This document shows, piece after piece, positions 10,986 to 22,519 of a stretch of 64,000 nucleotides of DNA. A program made the position numbers and the translations under genes. Within the stretch, counting starts at the first letter, position 1, and each line of letters starts with the position of its first letter. Origin of the DNA: Tuctoria greenei (taxonomy: Eukaryota; Streptophyta; Magnoliopsida; Poales; Poaceae); NCBI GenBank assembly GCA_036927565.1, contig JAYESD010000002.1, positions 139,383,167 to 139,447,166 on the forward strand, written 5' to 3'. The notes under the pieces were generated by a model. It had not been told where the DNA came from, did not search any database, and saw nothing but the letters and a program-made list of their open reading frames with translations.

Positions 10986-11774
10986 GGAGCTTGACTGTAT
11001 TGGTTCTGCTTTTAAATTGCAATGTTTCAAACTTGCTTTTTGGGATTATGGAAAGTTTGCTCAGATTTCTTTTACTAAGATTTTTGTGTGTTTTGGTGGT
11101 TATGGTTGATATCTTTTTGTTAAGGGTTGCAACATACTTATGTGAGGTTCTCACGTAAGGTGTTGTGGTTATCGGAACTAACGAGAGTCAAGTCGAGGAC
11201 TTGTGCTTGGAAGTATTGTTTTGTTTATTCATGTGAAAATGTTGCTTGAGTTCAAGACATGGCTGGTGACAAGATCCATTGAACTAGTCATAGGGAAAAG
11301 ATGATGTTCAACAATCAAGTTCGGGTGGAATTGTTGTTGAGTTGATCGGGAGGTCGCGCAGCATGTTTGAATCAAGAACAATGCATATGAAGGTATCGTG
11401 GACGTCATTGGAAGATGTTTGCACGTGTGCAAGGAGTGCATGGACATAGATACATGGTTCCGAGGCCTGATGGAGAGATGTGTACATAAAGAATTGGTCG
11501 GAAATGTCCAACCAACTAGGTTATGGACTCAGGTTGCGGTTGAGTCGTGTTTTACTCAAATATGGAAAGTTTTGAGTTGGTTATGATAGAATTTCTTGTG
11601 GGTCATGAATTTAAGTTATTTTAGGAATGTGGGACATGTTCCAAAGGTGTTTGGAAGTCTTAATATTGCTTCTATCTGCGTATAGAAGAGTCTTGAGCAA
11701 TTATGGAAAGTTTCGATTCGTGAATTGAGTAGGAATAGAGTTCTAGTTGAGTCCAGGTTGGCCTAAGGGCTGGT

Positions 11775-11781
11775 TATATAA
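11775..11781 (+). promoter_or_regulatory. TATA box of the Copia 5' LTR
   Basis: TATATAA inside GGCTGGTTATATAAGCAAGG; the same context occurs at 19998-20004 in the 3' LTR. Transcription would run toward the primer site at 12388. Confidence 0.6.
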
Positions 11782-12387
11782 GCAAGGGAGGCCAAAGCTC
11801 ATGGTAGACGACTTTGGGGCTGTTCCTTTTAAGTTTTGATCAATAAAATTTGTAGTCTAAAGTAGCTTTTGTGCCTTGTTTGTCTGACTTGTTTTCTTCA
11901 AGTCTTTCTCGTCGAGTTTCTGCACAGCACTACCTTTCTTTGGTGGTTTTATCATAACTCGAATTTTACCCATCCGATTGACGTAATTTTTTTGTGTTGT
12001 CTTCACAGCTTGATTTTATATCATCTGTTAAACTTTCACGGTCATTGGATTTGTTGTTTATGATCTACACGAGTTTCTTTGCAGTGTTCCAGAACTGTTT
12101 TTCTCGGGTAGAACAGATTCACCGTTGTTCGATCTTTCAATCATAACATGAGTTTCTCTCGATGGATTTTTGTGATTCTTGTTGTGACGTCTTCATGACT
12201 TGATTGTATACATTCTATACTAGTTTTGTCTCAGTTGAATACGTTTAGAATAGTCGCACACACAATTTCTTTAACAGATCGGTTTTCTGCTGAGGGGTGT
12301 TTTGTTGCTTCCGCTGAAAAGTTTTAATCTACCGTTCACCCCACACCCTCCTATGGTAGTTTTACACGTGCTCTTCGATCCTAAAAT

Positions 12388-12400
12388 TGGTATCAGAGCC
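12388..12400 (+). other. Primer binding site, initiator-tRNA-Met
   Basis: TGGTATCAGAGCC, an exact match to the standard plant Copia primer site, two bases after the 5' LTR. Confidence 0.92.
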
Positions 12401-12504
12401 ACAGTGCTATAATCTTTGTGATTCACATGTGCTTTTGACTAATCCTCCTGGAGAAATACTCGGCAAAACTTTGCGTGTTTGTTGGTATTTATTTTCATGT
12501 GTGG

Positions 12505-13327
12505 AAGGCATGCATGGAAGCTTTTATTCAGGCGCAAGGCTTCGCGATATTGGAAAAAGTGTAGAAGCCTCACGACGTGCTGCCGAATGATCAAGTCACG
12601 GCTACAAACTTAAGAGATGACAACAACAACAAAGCCCGCAACTTGATAATCCAAGGACTAACTCAAAGCGACTTCGAATGTGTTGCACACATCCGATCGG
12701 CGTATGATGTGTGGAGAGCACATTGTGACTACAACAAAAGATCCAACATGATCAAAGAGGTAAAGTAGGATATGTTCAAAAATAATACATTCACTTCAAT
12801 ATGCAACTCGGTGAGTCCATTGATGACCTTTTTGTCCGCTTTAATAAAATTCTCATCAACTTGCAAAGTGTCAATTTTAATTTTTCATTTGCTGAAAATG
12901 TTAGGCAATCGTTAAGTGCATTAGATATGTCAATTTGGGAGATGAAAGTCACATCTATTCGTAAATCTACTTTCATGAGTATACTTTTATTAGATGTGCT
13001 ATATTCTAAGTTAAAAACTCATTAAATTGACATAATTGTCACGTAAGAACCCCAACAAGTCTCTTGCTTTTGTTTCTCAATGTGACATGCCCTAGATCCG
13101 ATCAATCTTCATCTTGTGGTACACTTTAATTGTTGTCCTCTCTAACCCTTGAACAGATTGAGTTTCCAAAGGAGGAGCTAGCACTTCTCTCTACTAGGTT
13201 CTCAAAAGCACTGCAAAATGTGAGAACTAGAAGGAGAGGAAGCTTTGGACCTCAACAATGCTTCGAATGTGGTAAGACAGGGCACTTTCGTACAGATTGT
13301 CCTAACCTTTCAGGTCCTACTTCGTAG
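12505..13327 (+). pseudogene. Copia gag with CCHC zinc knuckle
   Basis: Gag fragments read KACMEAFIQAQGFAILEKV near 12510, then ARNLIIQGLTQSDFECVAHI and SAYDVWRAHCDYNKRSNMIK near 12630-12760. A zinc knuckle, CFECGKTGHFRTDCPN, lies at 13259-13306 with all four metal ligands. Stops and frameshifts separate the blocks. The order matches Sirevirus gag, which packages the RNA in virus-like particles. Confidence 0.85.
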
Positions 13328-14785
13328 GAAGAAAAACAATCAAGGACGAAGCACTCCTCAACAAACGATAAGTAGAAGAAGAAGGGCTTTATAGGTCGCC
13401 AACTGGTGAACAGTTTTATCTCTGCACTCTGGGAACTTGGCTCAAGCGACGTGGACATTGGAAGTGACGAAGATGGTGATGATTTGGCTAACATGTGTTT
13501 CATGGCGGGCAAGTCAAGATCAAGTATGGAGGAGGCAGAACACAACAGCGACAATGAAGAGGTATGTCCTACTTGCGAAGAAATGTGTGATGCTATTTCT
13601 TGTGCCACTGTTATTGTTAAGAAAAAAGGACAAAAAGCTTGGGGAAAATGCTGTTGAAATTGTGTCACAAGAATCTGAAGTTAATCGTTTAAAAACCTAT
13701 ATTCGTAGTCATGATTCTTGTTCCTCATGCGATTCAATATATGAACAATTGTACTTCTTAAGAAGTGCACATTCCTCCACTCTTGATAAACTTGAGTTAG
13801 AGATTGAAAAGAACAAAAACCTTGCTGCACTTAATGACAGAAACTTAAAATATGCTTCTTGTTCTACAATTGATTTGCACTGTTCTCTGTAATGATCTTG
13901 AAAAGAAACTAAAAGATGCCATAAATGAAATTTTAATACTGAACAATGCTTTACGTGCTCATGAAGTTAAATATATTTTTAATTGAAAACTAAAAGGAAA
14001 AACTTCATGTGAAATTTGCGTAGAATTGTCTAAGAAACTTGATGACATGAATAGGACACTAGAACAATTTTGTATTGGAAATCTAAACTTGTTGTTGAAT
14101 TCATCCAAATCTTGTAATGATAAAAATGGTTTAGGTTTTGATTCCCATGCTCATGCTAAGCACATCCACCTAAAATTGTAAAGTCATTAGGAAGTGGTCG
14201 GATTAAAATAGTTCCTAAACCAAAAGAGGTGGCTTTTAAATCTGCAGAAGTGTTGTCACATTTGGGTTCAAATAAACATACTGCATGCTCATCTAGACAT
14301 GAACACAAAGTTAAATTTCATTGTACCTATTGTGGTAGAGATGGTCATGTCATAGATTTTTTTATAGACTAGCTAAACAACATAAAAAGGAAAAAATGCA
14401 AGCTAGATCTTGTAGCTCTCATGCAAAATTTTGCTGCATATACTAAACCGAATGTCAGGAACATGCAACCTGCTATTATGAGTCAAAAACATTCAAAGTT
14501 TACCTCCGAAGCTTCAGTTTTTGCCCCTGGACCTTCTGTTGTTACCTCTAGACCTTCTGTTTTTACCTCCGGAGCTATGATTTTTGTGCTAAAAAAGTAA
14601 CACCTTATACGTCAGTAGTTAAGAACAAAAAATCTCAAACTTTGACTCATAAACCTACTATTTTATTTCAGCTTTCACGTGTTTTTCCTGCTGCAAGTCG
14701 TGTGACTCAGTACTGGATTCCTAAATGTGTTTTGACTAACCCCAGTATTGAGTCATTGATGTATTGTTCTTCTATGTAGGTTACA
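13328..14785 (+). pseudogene. Gag C-terminal / gag-pol spacer, acidic and coiled-coil-like
   Basis: After the zinc knuckle comes an acidic stretch (DVDIGSDEDGDDLANMCFMA, 13450-13509) followed by helix-prone, Leu- and Lys-rich sequence (IYEQLYFLRSAHSSTLDKLE, LEIEKNKNLAALNDRN) around 13735-13850. Further pieces with frameshifts continue to about 14780. Sireviruses have a long gag extension of this kind. No enzymatic motif is visible. Confidence 0.6.
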
Positions 14786-14789
14786 CGCT

Positions 14790-15211
14790 TGAGGAAGGAG
14801 AACATTTGGATTGTGGATTCAGGTCGCTCACGCTACATGACCGGTAACAAAGAATGGTTCTCGTCCCTCTCTTTTTAGTCACGTGTAGAGAATGTTACTT
14901 TTGCCGATAATTCTTCAACTCCTAAGATTGCTAAGGGTTCGGTTAGAGTAAATGATCACTACACTTTGAAGGATGTGGCACTTGTTAAAAATTTGAAATA
15001 CAACTTGCTTTCTGTTTCACAACCGCTAGATCAAAATTTGGAAATTATTTTCACTAAAAATTGCTGCAAAGTTGTAAATTCAAATAGTGAGCTTATTTTT
15101 AACATGTCTCGGCTTGGAAGAGTTTTTGAAGCTAATTTTGATATGTCTTCCTCCAAGAATAGGTGTCTAGTTGCTAATGATTCAAAGGACTTATATTTTT
15201 TTGCATTGTAG
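14790..15211 (+). pseudogene. Copia protease and start of GAG-pre-integrase region
   Basis: The frame reads RLRKENIWIVDSG at 14790-14820. VDSG is the aspartic protease active site. The usual Cys after DSG is Arg here (DSGRSRYMTG). A stop follows at about 14877. The frame then gives VALVKNLKYNLLSVSQ and the region leading into the HCRLGHV zinc-binding motif of integrase, with another frameshift near 15210. Confidence 0.8.
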
Positions 15212-16505
15212 ACTTGGTCACGTAGGCTATGATCATCTAACGCGTGTTTGTGCTCTGGATCGCATACGTGGATTGCCTAAGCTTAAAGGGGACAAAGAAA
15301 TTGTGTGCTATTCTTGTAGACATGCTAAGATGGTTGCAGGTTCACATAATCCTGTGACAATGATCATGACAACTGAACCGGGTCATCTTTTGCACCTTGA
15401 CAATGTAGGACCTTCACGTGTTCAATCCTTCAGAGGTAAATGGTATGTTCTTGTGAGTGGTGATGATTATTCTAGATACTCTTGTGTTTACTTTATGGCA
15501 TCTAAAAATGAAGCTTTTAGTCATTTTAGAACTTTATTTCTTAGATTATCAATTGATCACCCAGGATCTTTAAAAGCAATTAGAAATGATAATGGAACTG
15601 AATTTAAAAATCAATCTTTTCATCACTTTTGTGCAGAAAATGGAATAGATCATCAATTTTCTTCACCATATGTACCTCAAAAAAATGGTGTTGTAGAAAG
15701 AAAGAACATAACCTTAGTTGAAATGGCTAGGACTACGCTTGATGAATATCAAACTCCAAGGAAATTTTAGGCTGATGCGATTGCAACCGCTTGTTATGTC
15801 TCAAATCGTATTTTCATGCACGCTAAGCTAGGTAAAACACCATATGAGCTCCGGTTTGTACATAGGCCTAGTGTTACACACTTTTAGGTGTTTGGTTGCA
15901 AATGCTTTGTTAAGAAACATGGTAATCTTGATAAATTTGAACCTAGATCTATTGATGGCATGTTTCATGGTTATCCATCTTATACTAGAGGCTACCGTGT
16001 GCTTTTACTTGACACTAACAAAATTGTGGACACCTGTATGGTGTCTTTTGATGAAGCTAGCCCAGGTAATAGCTCAAACATTGCAGGTCCGGATCCATGT
16101 CCTCAGGGGGAGGGCATTTTCGAAGAAGAAGAAGAAGAGTCGGCGATATTGCCTGATAGTTCCGAAGCTGACATGTGTCCAGCTCCGAACTTTGAACAAG
16201 CTCCGACTACTATCTCTGCTGGTCCTGATCGTCCACAATCCACAAGCTCAATAATCTATGATGAACCTGATGAAGAAGAAGCTTGTGAGACATCTATTCC
16301 CCTACGGATTTACAAGAATCATCCTCCGCAACAGATAATTGGAAGCTTAAATGAACGAGTTACAAGATCCAGGTTTTCCGACCCCAATTCTCATGCTCAT
16401 TCTGCTTTTGTTGCTTGTTATGAACCCAAAGATATATCACACGCACTCACTAATGAATATTGTATTGCCATGCAAGAAGAGTTAGAAATTTTGAAAAAGA
16501 AATAA
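15171..16505 (+). pseudogene. Copia integrase
   Basis: The sequence shows the HHCC zinc motif (HCRLGHVGYDHL, VCYSCRHAK) and the catalytic core with all three acidic residues: LHLDNVGPS, RNDNGTEFK and GVVERKN. The C-terminal part continues as VFGCKCFVKKHGNLDKFEPR. An acidic linker (EEEEEE, 16120-16140) joins it to RT. Stops after TPRKF (about 15769) and at HF-stop-VFGC (about 15886) break the frame. Integrase joins element cDNA to host DNA. Confidence 0.88.
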
Positions 16506-17951
16506 TGTTGGGAAACTTGTACCTCCACCTCAAGATCACACTTTAATTGGAACTAAATGGGTGTTTAAAAATAAACAAAGTGAGGATGGGGTTGTGATTA
16601 GGAATAAAGCTAGATCGGTTGCTCGGGTTTCACACAAATTGAGGGTCTAGATTTTGATGAAACTTTTGCTCCTGTTGCTAGATTAGAAGCCATAAGAATT
16701 TTGTTAGCTTTTGCTGCATCTAAAGGTTTCAAGTTATGTCAAATGGTTGTAAAAAGTGTTTTTCTTAATGGCTACATAGATGAGGAGGTTTATGTTAAGC
16801 AACCACCTGATTTTGAAAATCCAAATTTTCCTAATCATGTTTTTAAACTGACTAAAGCCCTGTATGGTCTAAAACAAGCTCCTAGAGCATGGTATGGTAG
16901 GTTAAAAACATTCTTACTTGAAAAGGAGTTTACCATGGGCAAGGTTGATAAACATTTTTTGTGCTTAAGCCTGGCAATGACTCATTGTTCGTTCAAGTGT
17001 ATGTGGATGATATTGTCTTTGGTTGTGCTTCTCATGATCTTGTGTCCAAGTTTTCAGCTATGATGAGTTCAAAATTTGAGATGAGTATGATGGGAGAACT
17101 AACGTACGTTTTGGGGCTGCAAATCAAGAAAACTAAGGAGAGAACCTTTGTGCATCAAATGAAGTATACAAGAGACCTTCTTAAGCACTTTAACATGGAC
17201 AAAAGCAAGCCTCTTCGGACACCAATGGGAACAGCAACGGCACTTGAACTTGATGAATATGGTGAACCCGTGGATCAAAAAGAATATTGAAGCATAATCG
17301 GATCACTTTTGTACCTCACGGCATCAAGACCGGACATACAATTTAGCGTATGTCTTTGTGCACGGTTTCAAGCTTCTCCACGTGCTTCACATCGTCAAGC
17401 CGTCAAAAGGATTCTTATGTATTTACAGGGAACTCAAGAGGTCGGTTTTTTTCTTCCTTCTTCCTCAACCATTACTTTGAAAGCTTTGTCGGATGTTGAT
17501 TTTGGGGGTTGTAGGATTGATAGGAAAAGTACTTCCCATGCTTATTATTTTCTTGGTAACTCACTTGTTGCTTGGTCCTCTAGAAAACAAATTTTAGTTG
17601 CACAATCCGCAACCGAATCTGACTATGTAGTTGCTGCTAGTGCTTGCTCACAAATTGTTTGGATTGTTCAAACACTTAAGGACGATGGGGTTGATCTAGA
17701 TAGTGTTCCATTATTTTATGATAACATAGTGCCATTTGCATTGCTAAAAACCCGTGCAACATTCTAGAACTAAGAACATTGATATTAGGTATCACTTTCT
17801 CTGTGATAATGTTGAAAATGGAAACATTGTGCTTCACCATGTAGATACCGAACAACAATTTGCTAACATTTTCACAAAACCTTTGGATTTCACTCATTTT
17901 GGTTACATTCGTAGTGAAATAGGGGTTATGCATCCTCATGGCTTAAATTGA
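16506..17951 (+). pseudogene. Copia reverse transcriptase and RNase H
   Basis: RT begins with LVPPPQDHTLIGTKWVFKNK. It continues with VFLNGYIDEEVYVKQPP, KALYGLKQAPRAWY and the catalytic YVDD at 17000-17011, then YVLGLQIKKT. RNase H follows (SDVDFGGCRIDRKSTS, LVAWSSRKQ, SATESDYVVAAS) and the end HVDTEQQFANIFTKPLD near 17840-17890. At least three frameshifts (near 16640, 16955 and 17760) and a stop at 17288 disrupt it. The catalytic Asp pair of RT is kept. The element ends its coding region at 17951. Confidence 0.9.
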
Positions 17952-18719
17952 TGGGGAGTTTTGAAACTTGGGAAGTCTATGTGTGAATCTGAATTTAAAA
18001 TAATATGAGCATAGTATGTCAGACATATATGACTTTGTCATTCCTTTTACATGCTGAAAGATCTTACTACATTACTCATGTTATACATTTTTTAGTTTTT
18101 GCCATGACTAGTAATTGGAATAAATACTTACACTCAATCTGGTCGCGATAAAACATTCTTGCTGTTTTGAAGTTGTTGCATGATCACACGTGCTTTTAAT
18201 CATAATGAAATAATTAATTAATCAACTCACATGTTGAGTTTTATGAACAAATATAAATTGAGAGAAGATCAAGATAATATACAAGCATCACACTTCTTCT
18301 TTTGAGATGGCTTATCATTGCACTTAGATATGAACTTGGAAAAAGTTGTGTAAGACTAAAACCATGTCCTTAAGCTTCTGATTGACAAATGACATGGGCT
18401 TGGTTTGGGTGGTTAGAATAAGGCATATGCGCATATAATCACTTTCAAATATCATATGATCTAAATTTGTGCTTTGAAAATTAATAAAATGCAGCAACAA
18501 ATGTCATGCTTTCGGGTTTTGAAATAGTTAAGTTTGTGAGATCATGACTTGCTAAAATTGAATATTACATTTGATCTCTAGCTTGGCTTACACTACTTTA
18601 TGTATCTCATTGTTGTGATAGTGTAAGTTACTTGATAGTATGACTAGGATGAGATTTGTTTTATATGTATATGTTATAATGTGCTCATAACAAATTAAAA
18701 TTTCTCTTTTGTACCTTGC
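17952..18719 (+). other. Non-coding 3' region of the Copia element
   Basis: AT-rich sequence between the end of RNase H and the polypurine region. I see no env-like frame and no membrane-segment coding of useful length, so this copy gives no support for an extra gene. Confidence 0.5.
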
Positions 18720-18730
18720 AGAATACATTG

Positions 18731-18866
18731 TCAAAGGGGGAGAAATTTATTTCGATCTTTCTATCTCATTTGATTTTCAAAAAGAGGGAGAAATTGTTTC
18801 CCAAACTTTTCATGCCATTGTTCGGTTTTTAAGTGGTGTTGCCAATGCATTCATCAAGGGGGAGAT
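18731..18866 (+). other. Multiple polypurine tracts
   Basis: Three purine runs precede the 3' LTR: AAAGGGGGAGAAA (from about 18734), AAAGAGGGAGAAA (from about 18780) and AAGGGGGAGA just before TGTGAG at 18867. Repeated polypurine tracts of this type are a Sirevirus hallmark. Confidence 0.8.
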
Positions 18867-20601
18867 TGTGAGACCTATGTGTGCCGAATACATTGGCTAT
18901 GGCGATAAAAGTTTTGAATACTACCAAAACACCTTTCTCATAAAGGTCCGACTCTAGGTCCGAGCTCCGACAAGGTCCGACGTAAGGTCTAACTTGCTTT
19001 GGCTAGGTCCGAGTTCTTTGTCTAGGTCCGACTAGCTTTGGTTAGCTTGAGCTCTAGGTCCGACTACCTTTTGTAAGCTCCGGCACTAGGTCTGACTAGC
19101 TTTGGTTAGCTCCGGTGCTAGGTCCTGCTAGCTTTGGTATGTTCCAGTACTAGATCCTTTTAGTTTTGGTAAGCTCCGGTTCAAGGTCCGATTAGCTCTG
19201 GCAAGGTTCAGAGCTTGATCGCATTGGTTCTGTTTTTAAATTGCAATGTTTCGAGCTTGCTTTTTGGGATTATGGAAAGTTTGCTTAGCTTTATTTTACT
19301 AAGTTTTTGGTGTGTTTTGATGGCCATGGTTGATATCTTTTTCCTAAGGTTTGCAACATACTTATGTGAGGTGCTCACGTAAGGTGTTGTGGTTATCGGA
19401 ACTAACGAGAGTCAAGTCAAGGACTTGTGCTTGGAAGTTTTGGTTGTTTATTCATGTGCAGGTGTTGCTTGAGTTCAAGACATGGCTGGTGACAGGATCC
19501 ATTGAATTAGTCTTAGGGAAAAGATGATGTTCAACAACCAAGTTTGGGAGGAATTATGATTGAGTTGATCGAGAGGTCGCACAACATGTCTGAATTAAGA
19601 ACAATGCATATGAAGGTATCGTGGACGTCGTTGGAAGATGTTTGCACATGTGCAAGGAGTGCATGGACATAGCTACATGGTTCCTAGGTGTGATGGAGAG
19701 ATGTGGACGTAAAGAATTGGTCGGAAAAGTCCAACCGACTAGGTTATGGACTCAGGCTGCGGCTGAGTCGTGTTTTACTCAAATATGGAATGTTTTGAGT
19801 TGGTTATGATATGATTTCGTTTGGGTCACGAATTTGAGTTGTTTTAGGAATGTGGTATATGTTCCTAAGGTGTTTGGAAGTCTTAAGATTGCTTCTGTCT
19901 ACGTATAGAAGAGTCTTGAGCGGTTGCGGAAAGTTTCGATTCGTGAATTGAGTAGGATTAGAGTCCTAGTTAAGTTTGGGTTGGCCTAAGAGCTGGTTAT
20001 ATAAGCAAGGGAGGCCAGAGCTCATGGTAGACGACTTTGGGGCTGTTCCTTGAGTTTTGATCAATAAAATTTGTAGTCTAAAGGAGCTTTTGTGCCTTGT
20101 TCGTCCGACTTGTTTTCTTCAAGTCTTTCTCGTCGAGTTTCTACACAGCACTACCTTTATTGGGTTGTTTTATCATAACTCGAGTTTCACAGATCCGATT
20201 GACGTGATTATTTTTGAGTTGTATTCACAACTTGATTTTCTATCATCTATGAAAATTTCACAGTCATTGGATTTTCGGTTTTTGATCTACATGACTTTCT
20301 TTGCAGCATTCCAGAACTGTTTTTCTCGGGTAGAACAGGTTGACCGTTGTTCGATCTTTCGATCGTTACTTGCGTTTCTCTTGACGGATATTCATGATTC
20401 TTGTTGTGACGTCTTCGTGACTTGATTCTCTACAATCTATACTAGTTTTGTCTCAGTTGAACATGTTTAGAATAGTTGTACACACGGTTTATTTAACATA
20501 TCAGTTTTCTGCCGAGGGGTGCTTCTTTGCTTCTGCTGAAAAGTTTTAATCTACCATTCACCCCCCTCCTGGTAGTTTTACACGTGCTCTTCGATCCTAC
20601 A
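18867..20601 (+). mobile_element. 3' LTR of the Sirevirus-like Copia
   Basis: Runs TGTGAGACC to GATCCTACA; followed by ATATT, matching the 5' flank. It has the same TATA box (19998-20004) and internal repeats (18945-19215) as the 5' LTR. The short frames inside it (for example 20057-20425) also occur in the 5' LTR and are not genes. Confidence 0.9.
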
Positions 20602-20748
20602 ATATTGAAGGGTGGAATTGGTATATAACATCCGTCAATAGATGGCCGCGTCAAAATCGAGCGTAGTCGTGAGAGGTGACTTGATCGTGAAAACCCTTCT
20701 CCTCTGGGAGTTTGAGGTGGCTGCTCGGCTCTCGCCCCACATCTCCGC

Positions 20749-21625
20749 ATGATGGAGTGGCCAGCCAAATTCATGTTGCATCTGCCGGAAAAATATGACG
20801 GTACGTCAACCCCGCCAAATTTCTGCAGATATACTCCACGACTATCCTCACTGCAAGGGGAATGGGGCTATCTATGCCCAATACTTCCCAGTGTCCTTAA
20901 CTGGGACAACAAGGTCCTAGTTCATGAGTTTACCGCTCGACTCCATCTACAAATGGGGAGAGCACTGTCGCCAGTTTACCGCAATATTCGGGAGCTCCTA
21001 CACTCGGCCTGGCAAAGAACTCGACCTCTTTATCGTACAACAGAAGTCGAAGAGTCCTTGCGATCCTTCATCTAGCGATTCTCTCAGGTATGAAACACCA
21101 TCCCTTGTATCTCCAATGCTTCTGTCACTATTGCATTCTGACAGGGAGTTTGAGACATGAACATGTTGGAGAAGCTGGTGACCAAAAAGTCAATAGAATC
21201 ACAAAACTCCTCAGTCTGGCTGATAAATGTGTCAGGGCTGTTGAGGGTCGGGAGACCACTCCAAACCAGCTGTGGAAGCCAAGCAGTCCACCTCTAAAGC
21301 TGAAGCTACTGCTGTCCAAGTTAGTGGCAAAAAGAAAAACAAGAATTCCAGTGGAAAGATCAAGTCACTTGCCGAAGCACCTACCGTTGCAGCAGCGGCA
21401 ACACCTGGTGGTCCGGGGCTACACCATGACAAGCAACATCGTCCATCGTCCAAAGACGGTGACAAGATGTGGTGCCCGATCCACAAATCCACGAGCCATA
21501 ATCTTGAAGACTGTCGCGAGGTAAAAAAGCTCGCTGAACGCCAAAGCAAGCATCAAGAGGACGCGCCTTTCCGACAGCGGGGAGGCGAGAGAAGGTTGTC
21601 GGAGCTTCATCTGATTAGGAGCTAG
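20749..21625 (+). pseudogene. Tat A gag (Tat-lineage gypsy), frameshifted
   Basis: Gag pieces appear in two frames: KFMLHLPEKYDGTSTP after the ATG at 20752, and FMSLPLDSIYKWGEHCRQFT, FIVQQKSKS and FIQ-like ends near 20925-21080. The tail carries KMWCPIHKSTSHNLEDCREV (21466-21525), the short Cys/His motif found at the end of Tat-type gag. Frameshifts make it non-functional. The 140 bases before the ATG hold no other feature. Confidence 0.8.
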
Positions 21626-21648
21626 GCTTCTAAGATGCTAATAAGGCA

Positions 21649-22491
21649 TTAAAGATTGTCTACAACACCGTCAATGATTCCGACACTAGCTCTGACAATG
21701 AACGTTGGAAGACTCTTTATATGATGTATGAAGGGTCTTGGGACATTACCTCTCGGCACGTTGTTAAGACTTCGTGTCGAGGGATGATGGTTCATGCTGC
21801 TCATACCTCCAAGGCGAAGCCTCATTAGAAGTGGATAGGCACTCCCATCACTTTCAATGCTTCTGACTGTCCGAAGAATATGAACGGAGCTGGGCAACTT
21901 CCTTTGATAGTTTCTCTGACTACCAACCATGTCCAGCTCTTCCACGTCTTGGTTGATAATGGGACGGCACTCAACCTCATCAACTTTGCTGCCTTCATGA
22001 AGCTTCAGCTCGACCTCTCACACCTTAGGCCCTCGCGTCTATTCTCCAGAGTGAGTCCGGGAGCTATCACACCACTTCGATCAGTCTCTCTTCTAGTTAC
22101 CTTCGGAACTCTAGAGAACTACCTGTCGGAGAAGCTGATTTTTCATGTAGCACAGATCAACCTTCCCTTCAACGCCGTCCTTGACAGGCGAGCCTTGTAC
22201 AGGTTCATGGCAGTGGCCCACTACAACTTGGTGTTGAATATACCAACTCCGTTACGTGTCCTCCGGATACGAGGGGACCACACTGCTGGAATTACAGCGT
22301 TGGGGAAGCTTCATGCGCTCGCAGCAGTGCAAGAAGCTGAAACCGGCAAGGAGCAGACTGCTCAACAACCTTCGAGCTCGGGCCAACGTAGCTCAAAATC
22401 CGCACCTCGTGTGCAACCAAGCAGCGACACCGACATTCCCGTCAAAGTCATCCAAATTGGTTTTGATGCCGCTCAGACCACTCGTATATAG
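21649..22491 (+). pseudogene. Tat A protease region
   Basis: Reads NMNGAGQLPLIVSLTT, then HVLVDNGTALNLINFAAFMK. DNGTALNLI sits where the protease active site D(S/G)G(S/A)xxNLI is expected, so the Gly after Asp is Asn. A stop at about 21828 precedes the open part (21880-22491). Its end (VKVIQIGFDAAQTTRI) has a direct counterpart in Tat B (IKTIQIGTDVAQTT). Confidence 0.82.
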
Positions 22492-22519
22492 GGAGGTATA
22501 GGTGACAAATAGGGGCTCA

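Larger units (their letters stand above)
10661..12385 (+). mobile_element. 5' LTR of the Sirevirus-like Copia
   Basis: Starts TGTGAGACTT and ends TTCGATCCTAAA, where the 3' copy ends CCTACA. It carries a TATA box (TATATAA, 11775-11781). About 1.73 kb, the same size as the 3' LTR and clearly diverged from it by many substitutions. Confidence 0.9.
10661..20601 (+). mobile_element. Full-length Sirevirus-like Copia retrotransposon, 9.94 kb
   Basis: Two similar LTRs (10661-12385 and 18867-20601) flank gag, protease, integrase, RT and RNase H in Copia order. The flanking 5 bases are ATATT on both sides (10656-10660 and 20602-20606), an exact target-site duplication. The initiator-tRNA-Met primer site and several polypurine tracts are in place. 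Length, order and repeated polypurine tracts fit the SIRE/Maximus lineage. Many stops and frameshifts in pol mean this copy cannot make its own proteins. Confidence 0.92.

Noticed and set aside
18709..18957. 82-codon frame before the Copia 3' LTR as an env-like gene
   Set aside because: It spans the polypurine tracts and runs into the LTR; no signal peptide or membrane segment.
21090..21549. Overlapping frames on both strands in the Tat A gag region
   Set aside because: Only the frame with the WCPIHK...DCREV motif matches a known gag end; the others are shadows.
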